From an uncultured Phascolarctobacterium sp. (GTDB lineage: Bacteria > Bacillota > Negativicutes > Acidaminococcales > Acidaminococcaceae): 64,000 nt of DNA. The stretch covers positions 124,001-188,000 of the forward strand of contig URXU01000001.1 of assembly GCA_900552005.1 (NCBI GenBank). The letters run 5' to 3'. Under the pieces are notes generated by a model. It searched no databases, was not told the DNA's origin, and worked only from the letters and a program-made list of their open reading frames with translations. Below, piece by piece: positions 17,312-26,275 of the stretch. Position 1 is the stretch's first letter; every line of letters begins with the position of its first letter. The position numbers and the translations under genes are program-made.

Positions 17312-19200
17312 AGCTCTTCACCTTTCATAAACCGCTCAATTTTATGAGCAATGGATTCCGCATCCAAACCTAAATCACGGAACAAATATTTTTTATCACC
17401 CTGAGGAACAAAAATATCCGGAATACCTAAATTCAAAACCTGACATTGACTAAGAAGTTTTTCTCTGTTCAGACATTCCAGTACGGCACTGCCAACACCG
17501 CCGCTTAAAACGCCTTCTTCAAGAGTTATCAGATATTTATATTTCATTGCGTGAGCACGCAATAAATCTTCATCCAACGGTTTGGCAAAACGCATGTTCA
17601 CAACGCCTGCCCTGATGCCCGCTGTTTCCAAAAGCTGCGCGCCCCGGCGTGCGTTGTCCACCATGCTGCCGATAGCCCATAAGCAGACATCCTGCCCTTC
17701 CTTCAGTATTTCTGCCTTACCCAAAGGCAGTTCAGTCAAAGGCTCACTTATATTAACGCCAAGTCCGCTGCCGCGCGGATAACGTACTGCTACAGGAGTT
17801 TGCATCTTCAAGGCTGTATTCAGCATATGACGCAGTTCATTTTCGTCTTTAGGAGCCATAATGGTCATATTAGGCATGCTGCGCAGATAAGCATAATCAA
17901 ATACGCCATGATGCGTATAACCATCATCGCCTACCAGCCCGGCTCTGTCCAGGCACAAAGTAACATGCAGATTCTGCATGCAGATATCATGCAATACGGA
18001 ATCATAAGCGCGCTGCAAAAATGTAGAATAAATTGCAGCCACAGGCTTAAGACCGGCGGCAGCCATACCTGCCGCAGCTGTTACGGCATGCTGTTCGGCA
18101 ATACCCACATCAAAAAATCTGGCGGGATAATGCTTGCCGAAAGCTGTCAGACCTGTTCCATCAGGCATTGCGGCTGTAATACCCACAATATCGTTATCAT
18201 GCTCTGCCAGCTGCACCAATGTATCGCCAAAGACCTTGGTATAGGTTACAGGAGCAGCTGGATCAGATATTTTTTTACCTGTTGCTATATCAAACGGTCC
18301 GGTTCCATGGAAAGTATTGGGATGCTCTTCCGCAGGTTTATAGCCTTTGCCTTTTTTCGTCAGCACATGCACCAACACCGGCCCGTCAATATGCTTGGCT
18401 GCTTCCAGTACATCAATCAGACTATTTAAATCATGTCCGTCAACCGGGCCCAGATAAGTGAAGCCCAGCTCTTCAAATACGGAAGTCGGTACCATAAGAT
18501 ATTTAACGCTGCCTTTAAGGCGTCTGATGGCTTTCAAAACATCAGTACCGAACTCCAGATTTTTTAGCCAGCTTTCAATATCATTTTTAATTTTATTATA
18601 GGTTTCACCTGTACGCAGATGATACAGATAATCAGACATGGCGCCAACATTTTTAGAAATAGACATTTCATTATCGTTGAGCACCACAATCATTTTCTTA
18701 TGCAGGTCACCGGCATTATTCAAAGCCTCAAACGCCATGCCGCCGGTCATGGACCCGTCCCCGATTACCGCAACAACCTCATGTTTTTCATGCTTCAAAT
18801 CTCTGGCAACAGCCATGCCCAATGCTGCTGAAATCGAAGTACTGGAGTGACCCGTGCCAAAAGCATCATGCGCGCTTTCATTTCTCTTGGGAAAACCTGA
18901 TAGCCCGCCATATTGCCTGATGGTCTTGAAGGCTTCACGTCTGCCGGTAATAATTTTATGAATATAGGACTGATGACCAACGTCAAAAACAATCTTGTCC
19001 TGCGGCGTCGAAAACACCTTATGCAATGCCAAGGTAAGTTCTACTACGCCAAGATTTGGTGCCAGATGACCGCCGTTTTTTGATAAAACCTGAATAATAT
19101 ATTGACGTATTTCCGCTGCCAACGCATTAAGCTCTTTAATATTCAGGCATTTTACATCATCAGGTGAATTAATCTTTTCAAGTAAATGCTGTTCATTCAT
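17308..19200 (-). CDS. dxs: 1-deoxy-D-xylulose-5-phosphate synthase
   Basis: The first step of the MEP isoprenoid pathway, condensing pyruvate and glyceraldehyde 3-phosphate with thiamine diphosphate. The 630 residues include NGGHLAPNLGVVELT, FDVGHQSYIHK, the ThDP motif GDGSMTGGMAFEALNNAG, the PYR glutamate in DVGIAEQHAVT and YSTFLQRAYD. I start at the ATG at 19200, preceded by AAGGGTGA. The frame runs 12 codons further into the end of ispA with no site. It pairs with ispA upstream. Confidence 0.96.
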   Translation of the reverse strand: MNEQHLLEKINSPDDVKCLNIKELNALAAEIRQYIIQVLSKNGGHLAPNLGVVELTLALHKVFSTPQDKIVFDVGHQSYIHKIITGRREAFKTIRQYGGLSGFPKRNESAHDAFGTGHSSTSISAALGMAVARDLKHEKHEVVAVIGDGSMTGGMAFEALNNAGDLHKKMIVVLNDNEMSISKNVGAMSDYLYHLRTGETYNKIKNDIESWLKNLEFGTDVLKAIRRLKGSVKYLMVPTSVFEELGFTYLGPVDGHDLNSLIDVLEAAKHIDGPVLVHVLTKKGKGYKPAEEHPNTFHGTGPFDIATGKKISDPAAPVTYTKVFGDTLVQLAEHDNDIVGITAAMPDGTGLTAFGKHYPARFFDVGIAEQHAVTAAAGMAAAGLKPVAAIYSTFLQRAYDSVLHDICMQNLHVTLCLDRAGLVGDDGYTHHGVFDYAYLRSMPNMTIMAPKDENELRHMLNTALKMQTPVAVRYPRGSGLGVNISEPLTELPLGKAEILKEGQDVCLWAIGSMVDNARRGAQLLETAGIRAGVVNMRFAKPLDEDLLRAHAMKYKYLITLEEGVLSGGVGSAVLECLNREKLLSQCQVLNLGIPDIFVPQGDKKYLFRDLGLDAESIAHKIERFMKGEEL

Positions 19201-19217
19201 GACATATTCACCCTTAC

Positions 19218-20093
19218 TTAGCTTCTGCGTCCGCACATCATCCTGGTAATCTCACGCAGAGGCTCAGCATTATCGCCAAACTGTTCCAAACACTCAAGTG
19301 CCTCGGTAACGGTCTTTTCAGCCAATGCCTTAGCCCCCTCCAGGCCGTACAGGCTGACATAAGTAGACTTATGATTTTTTTCGTCACTGCCTACGGGTTT
19401 GCCAAGCTCTTCCTGCGTGCCTTCTACATCCAGAATGTCATCGGTAATCTGGAAAGCAAGTCCCAATAAATCAGCAAATTTAGTTAAAGCCAGCAATTCA
19501 TTATCCGTTGCGCCTGCCAAATGCGCACCGCCTCTTACTGCCGCAATAAACAACGCACCAGTTTTACCGGCATGCATTTTGCGCAGCTCTTCGGCGGTAA
19601 TAGTTTTGCCTTCATTTTCCAAATCAAGGCCCTGTCCGCCAACCATACCGAAATTGCCGGCGCACATAGCCATCTCACGAACCGTTTCAATTAAAGCCTT
19701 AGCTTCTACATTTTTCTGCTCCAGCATTACTTCAAAAGCCAAAGTCAAAAGTCCGTCTCCGGCAAGTACAGCCATGGCCTCGCCGAATACTTTGTGATTA
19801 GTCAATCTGCCGCGGCGGTAATCGTCATTATCCATGCACGGTAAATCATCATGAATCAGAGAATATGTGTGAATCATCTCTAAGCCGCAAGCCACCGGCA
19901 AATAATTATAACCTTTAATTCCCAGCGCCTCGGCTGTTGCCATCAAAAGAATTGGCCGAATTCTTTTGCCTCCTGCCAGCAGGCTGTAAGCCATGGCATC
20001 ATCTACCTTGGAAATTCCTTTTTTAGAAAGTCTGTTTTCCAAAAAAGCATCTACCAGTTTTTTCTGATTAGTATAATATGTATTAAAATCCAT
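19218..20093 (-). CDS. ispA: Polyprenyl (farnesyl/geranyl) diphosphate synthase
   Basis: A trans-prenyltransferase making C10-C20 prenyl diphosphates for quinone and undecaprenyl carriers. The 291-residue protein has GGKRIRP, the first aspartate motif (IHDDLPCMDNDD), GDGLLTLAFE, the second aspartate motif (ITDDILDVEG) and the GSDEKNHKSTYVSLYG end region. GGAGG precedes the ATG, and it is 4 nt after xseB. Product chain length cannot be read with certainty. Confidence 0.94.
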   Translation of the reverse strand: MDFNTYYTNQKKLVDAFLENRLSKKGISKVDDAMAYSLLAGGKRIRPILLMATAEALGIKGYNYLPVACGLEMIHTYSLIHDDLPCMDNDDYRRGRLTNHKVFGEAMAVLAGDGLLTLAFEVMLEQKNVEAKALIETVREMAMCAGNFGMVGGQGLDLENEGKTITAEELRKMHAGKTGALFIAAVRGGAHLAGATDNELLALTKFADLLGLAFQITDDILDVEGTQEELGKPVGSDEKNHKSTYVSLYGLEGAKALAEKTVTEALECLEQFGDNAEPLREITRMMCGRRS

Positions 20094-20097
20094 TTAT

Positions 20098-20352
20098 CTA
20101 AGCCTCCAAATCATGGAATACTTCTAATTTATATTGATCGCTGCTGCCTTCGGCAACAACGATTTTTTCCACTTCCTGTTTTACCGTATCAAGTTTGTTC
20201 ATACAAACTTTGCTGAGTTCTATACCATGTTTAAATACATCCAGTGATTGCTCCAAAGAAAGCTCGCCGCTTTCCAAAAGTTTAACCTGTTCTTCCAATT
20301 CACTGAGTGCATCTTCAAATTTTATATTTTTTGCTATTTTTCTTGCTGCCAT
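20098..20352 (-). CDS. xseB: Exodeoxyribonuclease VII small subunit
   Basis: An 84-residue helical subunit with the family pattern FEDALSELEEQVKLLESGELSLEQSL and FKHGIEL. It binds the XseA C-terminus to form exonuclease VII, which degrades single-stranded DNA. It lies 3 nt after xseA and 4 nt before ispA, the standard Firmicutes order. Confidence 0.95.
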   Translation of the reverse strand: MAARKIAKNIKFEDALSELEEQVKLLESGELSLEQSLDVFKHGIELSKVCMNKLDTVKQEVEKIVVAEGSSDQYKLEVFHDLEA

Positions 20353-20355
20353 CGT

Positions 20356-21561
20356 TTACCGCCTTTCCGCAGACTGCACGATAGAAATAATTTTGCCGTC
20401 AGCTACAGTTGTAATAAGCTCATCGCCCCACTGCACCTGATCAGCAGACGTAATAACCTGATAATCATTATTCTGAGTAACCGTATAGCCACGTTTTAAA
20501 ACGGCCAACGGACTAAGGCTGTCCAATCTTACCGCCTGCACCTCAAAATTGTGCCTGCATTGCTGCATAATTTTTTCCATGGCGTTGAGCAGCTGCTTCA
20601 GCGCCGTATCCGTATGTAAAGACTGATCAGCAAACAATCTTTCCGGGTCACGTAAAGCCCAGGAATCCATTAACCTTTCCAGCTTCCCTTGCTGCTGCGT
20701 CAAAAGTTTCTGCATAGCCGCCCGGCAGCGAGTATGATAGGACAAAATCTGCTGTTTATAGGCTTCCGTATCCGCTGCAATAATTTCTGCAGCCTGTGAC
20801 GGTGTAGCAGCACGTCTGTCAGCAGCAAAATCACACAATGTAAAATCAGTTTCATGGCCTACTGCGCTTACCACAGGAATCTTCGAAGCGGCTACCGCAC
20901 GCACAACCGGTTCTTCATTAAAAGCCCACAGGTCTTCAATAGAGCCGCCGCCGCGACCAACTATAAGCACATCAGCCAGAGCATGCCGGTTAAAAAACTT
21001 AATTGCTCTTACTATCTCAGCTGCCGCTCCCTCACCCTGCACTTTTACAGGATATAAAAAAAGCTTGATGCCGGGATTTCTTCTTCTGGAAACCGTAATT
21101 ATATCCCGTACGGCAGCGCCGGCAGGCGAAGTAATAATGCCGACCCGCCTGGGATTAAGCGGCAGCGGCGTTTTATTTTCAGCAGCAAAAAGTCCTTCAG
21201 CCTCTAATTTTACTTTCAGCTGCTCATAAGCCAGCATTAAATTACCGGCACCCTGCTGCAGCAGTAAGTCTGCATACAGCTGATAAACACCGTCTCGTTC
21301 AAAAACACCGATGCGGCCTACGGCCAGCACTGTGTCACCATTATGTGGTTCAAACCGCAAAGACACTGCACGTGAACGAAACATAACGGCTTTCAGTAAG
21401 CTGTTTTGATCTTTTAAAGTAAAATAGCAATGTCCTGAAGGATAGCGTTTAAAATTGGAAATTTCTCCCACTACCTGTATATTTTTTAAAATCGGTTCTT
21501 TATCAAACAGATTACTTATAAAATTATTTAATTCACTAACTGAATAAATATTTTCATCCAT
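20356..21561 (-). CDS. xseA: Exodeoxyribonuclease VII large subunit
   Basis: The catalytic subunit of exonuclease VII, 401 residues. The N-terminal OB fold (YSVSELNNFI, VVGEISNFKRYPSGHCYFTLKD) is followed by the nuclease core with GVITSPAGAAVRDI, the glycine-rich VGRGGGSIEDLWAFNEE and SAVGHETDFTL. A helical C-terminus ends in LKRGYTVTQ. The ATG at 21561 has GGAG 7 nt upstream and overlaps the end of the upstream gene by 8 bp. An upstream extension of 15 codons lacks a site. Confidence 0.95.
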   Translation of the reverse strand: MDENIYSVSELNNFISNLFDKEPILKNIQVVGEISNFKRYPSGHCYFTLKDQNSLLKAVMFRSRAVSLRFEPHNGDTVLAVGRIGVFERDGVYQLYADLLLQQGAGNLMLAYEQLKVKLEAEGLFAAENKTPLPLNPRRVGIITSPAGAAVRDIITVSRRRNPGIKLFLYPVKVQGEGAAAEIVRAIKFFNRHALADVLIVGRGGGSIEDLWAFNEEPVVRAVAASKIPVVSAVGHETDFTLCDFAADRRAATPSQAAEIIAADTEAYKQQILSYHTRCRAAMQKLLTQQQGKLERLMDSWALRDPERLFADQSLHTDTALKQLLNAMEKIMQQCRHNFEVQAVRLDSLSPLAVLKRGYTVTQNNDYQVITSADQVQWGDELITTVADGKIISIVQSAERR

Positions 21562-22510
21562 TATCCATCTCCATGCGCCTTGCATAAGCAGCGCAGCCGC
21601 AAGCATTATCGCAGCTAAAGCGTGCCTCCGGTATCCAGAGACGTATCTTACGCTGCTGCAGCTTGGTTTTTACATGATTGCGGATAAAATTGTTGGAAGA
21701 AACGCCCCCTACCAGCAATACATCACTCACTTCAAAAGCAGCGGCGCCATTGCGCAGCATGCGGGCAAAAGTTTCTGCCAATACATATTCCACACCCAAC
21801 GCCAGCGAAGCTCCGTCCGCACCGCTCTGCAGCCTGCGCAAAGCGGCAGTAGCGGGACCGGAAAGACTGACATCCAGCTTGCGTACAGAAATCGGCAGCT
21901 CTATTTTTTCACTGGCTGAGGCAGCTAATTTTTCCAACTCCGGGCCAGTAGGAAACTGCAGCCCCAAAGCGACCCCAACCCGGTCAATAAACTGTCCGGC
22001 GTGCAGATCCATGCTGCCGCCAACCTGTTCCAGCTGATAGCTGCCATCCGCACGTTTCTGCGCCAGCAGCATGTCAGTAGTTCCTCCTGACGCATGCAGC
22101 ATTAAAAATCGTTCTGCCTGCGGTCCTTTGGCAGACCAAAGACCTGCTTCCATGTGGTTTTCCTGATGACTTATCGCATTTAACCTTAATCCCGTAGCAG
22201 CCGCTAATGATCTGGCTACGGAAACGCCGGCCAAAAAAGCCGGCATATAAGAATCTTTAAGGGGCCGCGGAAAACCTGACACACAAATGCCTGCTAAATC
22301 AGCATCCGCATCGGCTAAAGCCTTCTCCATTAGCAGCGGTAAATTTCTCGTATGCTGAAAAACCATTTCAGACTGCTGCAAACCGCAGCGGCCAGGTTTT
22401 ACCGTCAGAATCTGACGCTGCTCTCCCAAAAGGCTGCCATCCGCACCAATAACAGCTACCGAAGTAGTATAACAGCTGGTATCTATGCCAAGATAACCCT
22501 TTTGTTTCAT
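21554..22510 (-). CDS. TsaD/Kae1-like protein (second Kae1-family member type)
   Basis: A 318-residue ASKHA-fold protein related to TsaD/Kae1, annotated historically as O-sialoglycoprotein endopeptidase. It has an N-terminal LGIDTSCYTTSVAV (TsaD: GIETSCDETAAA), the metal-binding pair in ISHQENHMEAG (His-x3-His, as in TsaD VNHLEGHI), HASGGTTDMLLA and a late GGVSSNNFIR and CDNACGCAAYA. It is more diverged than a bona fide TsaD and sits between nusB and xseA. The true tsaD probably lies elsewhere in the genome. Function unknown; it may be a regulator or partner of t6A synthesis. Confidence 0.75.
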   Translation of the reverse strand: MKQKGYLGIDTSCYTTSVAVIGADGSLLGEQRQILTVKPGRCGLQQSEMVFQHTRNLPLLMEKALADADADLAGICVSGFPRPLKDSYMPAFLAGVSVARSLAAATGLRLNAISHQENHMEAGLWSAKGPQAERFLMLHASGGTTDMLLAQKRADGSYQLEQVGGSMDLHAGQFIDRVGVALGLQFPTGPELEKLAASASEKIELPISVRKLDVSLSGPATAALRRLQSGADGASLALGVEYVLAETFARMLRNGAAAFEVSDVLLVGGVSSNNFIRNHVKTKLQQRKIRLWIPEARFSCDNACGCAAYARRMEMDNG

Positions 22511-22512
22511 AA

Positions 22513-22914
22513 TCAGCGCACCATTTTACCTAAAATGCCGTTAATAAAACGTGGAGATTCTTCAGTGCCGTAACGTTTGGCGATTTCTACTGCTTCATTA
22601 ATAGCAACGCCAGGCACAATTTTCTCTTCGGCAAACATCATTTCATAAACAGCAATTCTCAGAATGTTGCGGTCAGTGGCAGACATTCTTTCAACTGTCC
22701 AGTCAATGGCATATTGACTGATTTTAGCATCAACTTCTTCCTGATGCTCCAATACTCCGTTCAGAGTTTTTTCAGCATAAGCCTTAGCCTTGGCTGCATC
22801 TTTTTCTTCATGTTCTGCCAAAGATGCTTCCAATGCGCCGACAGCATCACATCCTGAAAAATCTATTTGAAATAAACTTTGTAATACAATTTCTCTGGCT
22901 ATTCTGCGAATCAT
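22513..22914 (-). CDS. nusB: Transcription antitermination factor NusB
   Basis: An all-helical 133-residue protein that joins NusE, NusA and NusG on boxA RNA for rRNA antitermination. Family features are RRIAREIVLQSLFQIDFS at the start, WTVERMSATDRNILRIAVYEM and INEAVEIAKRYGTEESPRFINGILGK at the end. It is 2 nt from the TsaD-like gene downstream, in the usual Firmicutes asp23-nusB-xseA context. Confidence 0.95.
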   Translation of the reverse strand: MIRRIAREIVLQSLFQIDFSGCDAVGALEASLAEHEEKDAAKAKAYAEKTLNGVLEHQEEVDAKISQYAIDWTVERMSATDRNILRIAVYEMMFAEEKIVPGVAINEAVEIAKRYGTEESPRFINGILGKMVR

Positions 22915-22952
22915 TAATCTTCCTCTTTCTCCATATTATTTACATCTTAAAC

Positions 22953-23180
22953 TTACCTGTGATAACCTGGCGGCAGTAATCTGTCCAGCCACTCCAATAA
23001 ATCCTCTTTCTTATCCAGTTTATTGCCTAAAAAGAAACCGGCTGAAATGCAGATAATTAAAAAAATTGCTTTGAAAAAGCCTAACCACAGGAACATTACG
23101 CCAACAAATAAACCAAATAAGGAGCACAGCAGACGGCCGCGATAATTGTTCCAGATATCCGTTAAAATTTCATTTAACAT
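22953..23180 (-). CDS. DUF2273 small membrane protein
   Basis: A 75-residue protein with two hydrophobic segments (about 18-33 and 35-52) and a charged tail with KLDKKEDLLEWLDRLLPPG. It matches the DUF2273 type that commonly accompanies AmaP and Asp23. Together these probably form a membrane-anchored envelope-stress unit. It is cotranscribed with amaP upstream. Confidence 0.8.
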   Translation of the reverse strand: MLNEILTDIWNNYRGRLLCSLFGLFVGVMFLWLGFFKAIFLIICISAGFFLGNKLDKKEDLLEWLDRLLPPGYHR

Positions 23181-23192
23181 AAGCCCTCACTC

Positions 23193-23714
23193 CTATTCTT
23201 CCTTAGATTTAATCTGTTTAAAGAAGATTTCTATATCTTTTACTTCAATTCCCGTAACTTTTTTGATGCTTTCCTTCACATTGGTTTTAATCTCACCAGT
23301 CGTTTCCGGAATATTGATACCGGGCTCAATCGAAGAATTGATACGGACATAAATGCCCTCGTCTTCCAGTTTAGCAATAACCTTAACATTATAAATGCCA
23401 TAAATTTCCTGAGCCAGTTCGGCAATATAGTTTTCAATGGCCCCTTTGCCGACATGGACCTTGCCGTTAGGACCGTCACTAATTTTTAAGGAATTATCTC
23501 CCGTAACGCCAATACCGGCTATCAGCAGCCTGATACTTACTGAAAGCATGATAACGCCGCCCACAGCGTACCACCAGCTGCCGGGAATACTTTCAATAAA
23601 AGCTATAATTACTCTTTGCGGAAAAACATTTAAACTGCATAAAATCAAAAATACAGATACAACAGTCATCAGAAAAGTATATAAGGTTAAGATTATTCTG
23701 TCTGGAATGCCCAT
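23193..23714 (-). CDS. amaP: Alkaline shock response membrane anchor protein AmaP
   Basis: Two N-terminal transmembrane helices (about residues 8-28 and 47-67) are followed by an Asp23-like domain (GAIENYIAELAQEIYGIYNVKVIAKL... and VTGIEVKDIEIFF), 173 residues in all. In staphylococci AmaP anchors Asp23 to the membrane. It starts 6 nt after the Asp23 gene, supporting a shared complex. Confidence 0.85.
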   Translation of the reverse strand: MGIPDRIILTLYTFLMTVVSVFLILCSLNVFPQRVIIAFIESIPGSWWYAVGGVIMLSVSIRLLIAGIGVTGDNSLKISDGPNGKVHVGKGAIENYIAELAQEIYGIYNVKVIAKLEDEGIYVRINSSIEPGINIPETTGEIKTNVKESIKKVTGIEVKDIEIFFKQIKSKEE

Positions 23715-23720
23715 AATTAC

Positions 23721-24215
23721 TTAATCCTCCTCAAAGAATTTTTTATGCCTGTCTTCGGCAGTTTCTTCATTTATTTCAGCTTTCAAATCTTCTGCCACTT
23801 TCTCAAAATCCGTTTTCTTACGTTTGGCAACGCCCTGCACATGAACATCAACAAACTGCACTTCATAGCCCGTCATCTTTTCAATAGCGTCTTTTACTCT
23901 TTCCTGTATTTCCAGAGCTACTTCAGGTATGCAACTGCCATACTCTATATTTACAAATACACTAGCAGTGACCAGTTTGCCTTCAAAACTCAGACGTACT
24001 CCCTTAGAAGCGTTTTCCTTGCCCAAAAAGTGATTGATGCCGTCGGTTATACCGCCGCTCATGCTTAAAACACCCGGCACTTCCTGCGCGGCTAAGCTGG
24101 CAACTATTGAAATAACTTCATCGGCAACGTTGATATCTCCCATATCATCAGAATTATCCTGCTGAACATCACTTTCAACAGTATTTTTATTCATTTGCAC
24201 TTTTTCCTCGTCCAT
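23721..24215 (-). CDS. Asp23/Gls24 family envelope stress response protein
   Basis: A soluble Asp23-domain protein of 164 residues. The conserved part is INVADEVISIVASLAAQEVPGV followed by LEIQERVKDAIEKMTGYEVQFVDVHVQGV. It carries acidic N- and C-terminal extensions, with a Lys/Glu-rich tail. The ATG at 24215 lies 8 nt after AGGAGG. The GTG at 24224 overlaps that binding site and is unlikely. It is the first gene of the asp23-amaP-DUF2273-nusB run. Confidence 0.88.
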   Translation of the reverse strand: MDEEKVQMNKNTVESDVQQDNSDDMGDINVADEVISIVASLAAQEVPGVLSMSGGITDGINHFLGKENASKGVRLSFEGKLVTASVFVNIEYGSCIPEVALEIQERVKDAIEKMTGYEVQFVDVHVQGVAKRKKTDFEKVAEDLKAEINEETAEDRHKKFFEED

Positions 24216-24274
24216 ATCAGACACCTCCTGTGCATTTAATGAAATAGAACCTTTGCCTTGATTTTTATCTTCTA

Positions 24275-24283
24275 ATTATAGCA
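24275..24283 (-). promoter_or_regulatory. Extended -10 promoter for asp23 and the downstream operon
   Basis: TATAAT (24275-24280) preceded by TGC, a perfect extended -10. No good -35 is visible at 17 nt. It lies 60 bp before the Asp23 ATG and 73 bp after the efp stop, beyond the efp terminator. Confidence 0.55.
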
Positions 24284-24313
24284 CATAATACTTTATTCTT
24301 CCACGTTAAAATG

Positions 24314-24347
24314 TATAAAAAAACAGCAGCGATAAACTCGCTGCTGC
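24314..24347 (-). terminator. Intrinsic terminator after efp
   Basis: Stem AGCAGCGA/TCGCTGCT (24325-24332 with 24338-24345), loop TAAAC on the plus strand. A seven-T run follows on the minus strand. Confidence 0.9.
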
Positions 24348-24355
24348 TAAATGCC

Positions 24356-24913
24356 TTAGGCACGTTCGATATAATCACCGGTTCTAGTATCAATGCGAAG
24401 CACATCGCCTTCATTGATGAACAGAGGAACTTTTACAACATAGCCGGTATCCATTTTTGCAGGTTTGCTGCCGCCGGTAGCGGTATCGCCGCGGATACCA
24501 GGATCGGTTTCAACAACCGTCAGCTCTACAGTGTTCGGCAGATCAACGCCAAGGATGCGGCCTTCATAAATCATGATTTTTACATCCATGTTTTCTTTCA
24601 GGAAGTTCAGAGCAGTATCCAGCTGTTCTTTGCTCAATTCAATTTGTTCATAAGTTTCATTATCCATGAATACGTACATGCCGTCATTTTCATAGAGATA
24701 TTGCATTTCACGGCGGTCAATACGAGCTTTCGGCAGACGTTCACCTGCATTGAAAGTACGTTCAACTACTGCGCCGGTGCACAGGTTACGCATTTTGGCA
24801 CGAACAAAAGCAGCGCCTTTACCAGGTTTTACATGTTGGAATTCAACAACCTGCCAAGCATCGCCATCAATGGTAACAGTTACGTTTGTTTTGAATTCAT
24901 TGGTAGAAATCAT
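24356..24913 (-). CDS. efp: Elongation factor P
   Basis: Relieves ribosome stalling at polyproline. The 185 residues form three beta-barrel domains. The tip of domain I reads KPGKGAAF, with the lysine that is post-translationally modified in many bacteria. The protein ends with the conserved GDVLRIDTRTGDYIERA. GGAGG lies just upstream of the ATG. It follows pepP in the standard Firmicutes pair. Confidence 0.97.
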   Translation of the reverse strand: MISTNEFKTNVTVTIDGDAWQVVEFQHVKPGKGAAFVRAKMRNLCTGAVVERTFNAGERLPKARIDRREMQYLYENDGMYVFMDNETYEQIELSKEQLDTALNFLKENMDVKIMIYEGRILGVDLPNTVELTVVETDPGIRGDTATGGSKPAKMDTGYVVKVPLFINEGDVLRIDTRTGDYIERA

Positions 24914-24937
24914 TGGTTAACCCTCCTATTATTTGTC

Positions 24938-25993
24938 CTAAACAATTTCAATAAGCTGTTTTTTGACACCGTTCAAGGCTTTAGCCCCTTCCTCAGTCAG
25001 AACAACAGTATCTTCTATACGAACCCCGCCTTTGCCGGGAATGTATATACCAGGTTCAATGGTAAAAACCATGCCTGTACTCAGCAGGACATTGCCCCGC
25101 TTATTAATATTCGGCATTTCATGTATTTCCAGCCCGACACCATGTCCAAGGCCATGCACGAAATACTCGCCATAACCGCATGATTCAATGCAGTCACGCA
25201 CAACTGCATCTAATTCACGTCCGGTCATGCCTACACGGGCAGCTTTCAGCCCTTTGCGCTGAGCCTCTTCCACCACCGTATAGATTTCCTTGTGCCAGGA
25301 ATTAGCCATTCCCAGAACTACTGTTCTTGTCATATCAGAATGATAACCACAATAAACGGCACCAAAATCAAAAGTAATGAAATCCCCGATTTCTACCGGC
25401 TTGTCAGAGGCCATACCATGAGGCAGGGCACTGCGGCTGCCGGAAGCTATAATAGTATCAAAGGAAGTTTTCTCACTTCCCAATGCACGCATATAATATT
25501 CCAGCCGTCCGGCCAACGAACGTTCTGTACGTCCCGGCCTGATATCATCCAGCAGTTTAATAAAGGCTTCATCCGCAATCTGTGCGGCTTTCAGCATCAA
25601 ATCCAGTTCTTTCTTATCTTTGATCATCCGGATACTGCTGAAATCAATGCTGCGCATGTATTTGCCTTCCAGCAATGCTTCCAGCTCCGTATAATCATTA
25701 TAAGTAAAGCAGCTTCCGTCAAAACCAACAACCTCTGCGCCTTTAGCCAGTTCAGCAGCTGCAGCCCAGATACTGCCGGTATATTCCAGCACCTGGAACA
25801 GCTTCATTTCATTCTTTGCCTGCTCTGTATAACGTCCATCAGTAATCAGAACGCCTTTAATGCGGTCAATATAAAGTAAACTGGAATCACCGCTGAAGCC
25901 GGTTAAATAACGTATGGTAGTAACATCTTTAATAATGACGCAGTCCAGCTGCTCTTTCACCATAACTTCCCAGACTTTATTAATTCGCGTCAT
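24938..25993 (-). CDS. pepP: Xaa-Pro aminopeptidase/dipeptidase (M24B family)
   Basis: A 351-residue metallopeptidase cleaving N-terminal residues before proline. A creatinase-like N-terminal domain is followed by the pita-bread catalytic domain. It has FDFGAVYCGYHSDMTRTV (two metal aspartates), HGLGHGVGLEIHEMP (metal and catalytic histidines), FTIEPGIY and VRIEDTVVLTEEG (metal glutamates). All five metal ligands appear present. It lies 24 nt upstream of efp. Confidence 0.93.
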   Translation of the reverse strand: MTRINKVWEVMVKEQLDCVIIKDVTTIRYLTGFSGDSSLLYIDRIKGVLITDGRYTEQAKNEMKLFQVLEYTGSIWAAAAELAKGAEVVGFDGSCFTYNDYTELEALLEGKYMRSIDFSSIRMIKDKKELDLMLKAAQIADEAFIKLLDDIRPGRTERSLAGRLEYYMRALGSEKTSFDTIIASGSRSALPHGMASDKPVEIGDFITFDFGAVYCGYHSDMTRTVVLGMANSWHKEIYTVVEEAQRKGLKAARVGMTGRELDAVVRDCIESCGYGEYFVHGLGHGVGLEIHEMPNINKRGNVLLSTGMVFTIEPGIYIPGKGGVRIEDTVVLTEEGAKALNGVKKQLIEIV

Positions 25994-26044
25994 ACATATT
26001 ACCCCGATTCACAACTGTTACAAGATATAAATTCCTTCACTATT

Positions 26045-26275
26045 TTACCACTCATCTGTAAAACTTTCAAGAATTTCTACCCTGAACGGCATATTTTCTA
26101 AAATATCCAGCACATCATCATAAGTATCAGGCGTTACATAAAATTTGACAATACCTTCCTGAGGATCTAATGTCCCAACCAACGCCAAATATTCATAGCC
26201 TTCCATAATCCAGTTTATATCTGCTATGCGTGCCGGATCAGTTTTTATATAAATTGTACTTCGGTCTTCGTTCAT
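26045..26275 (-). CDS. DUF4911 family small protein
   Basis: A 76-residue protein of the DUF4911 type (KTDPARIADINWIMEGYEYLALVGTLD and a C-terminal LENMPFRVEI). It follows the U32 peptidase gene with a 4-bp overlap, a recurrent arrangement in Negativicutes and Clostridia. No catalytic motif is visible and the function is unknown. Its constant position suggests a role linked to the U32 enzyme. Confidence 0.75.
   Translation of the reverse strand: MNEDRSTIYIKTDPARIADINWIMEGYEYLALVGTLDPQEGIVKFYVTPDTYDDVLDILENMPFRVEILESFTDEW

Noticed and set aside
24311..25183. Long plus-strand open frame (290 codons) opposite efp and pepP
   Set aside because: It is antisense to two clear genes. The translation is rich in Phe, Asn and His typical of shadow frames and shows no family motif.
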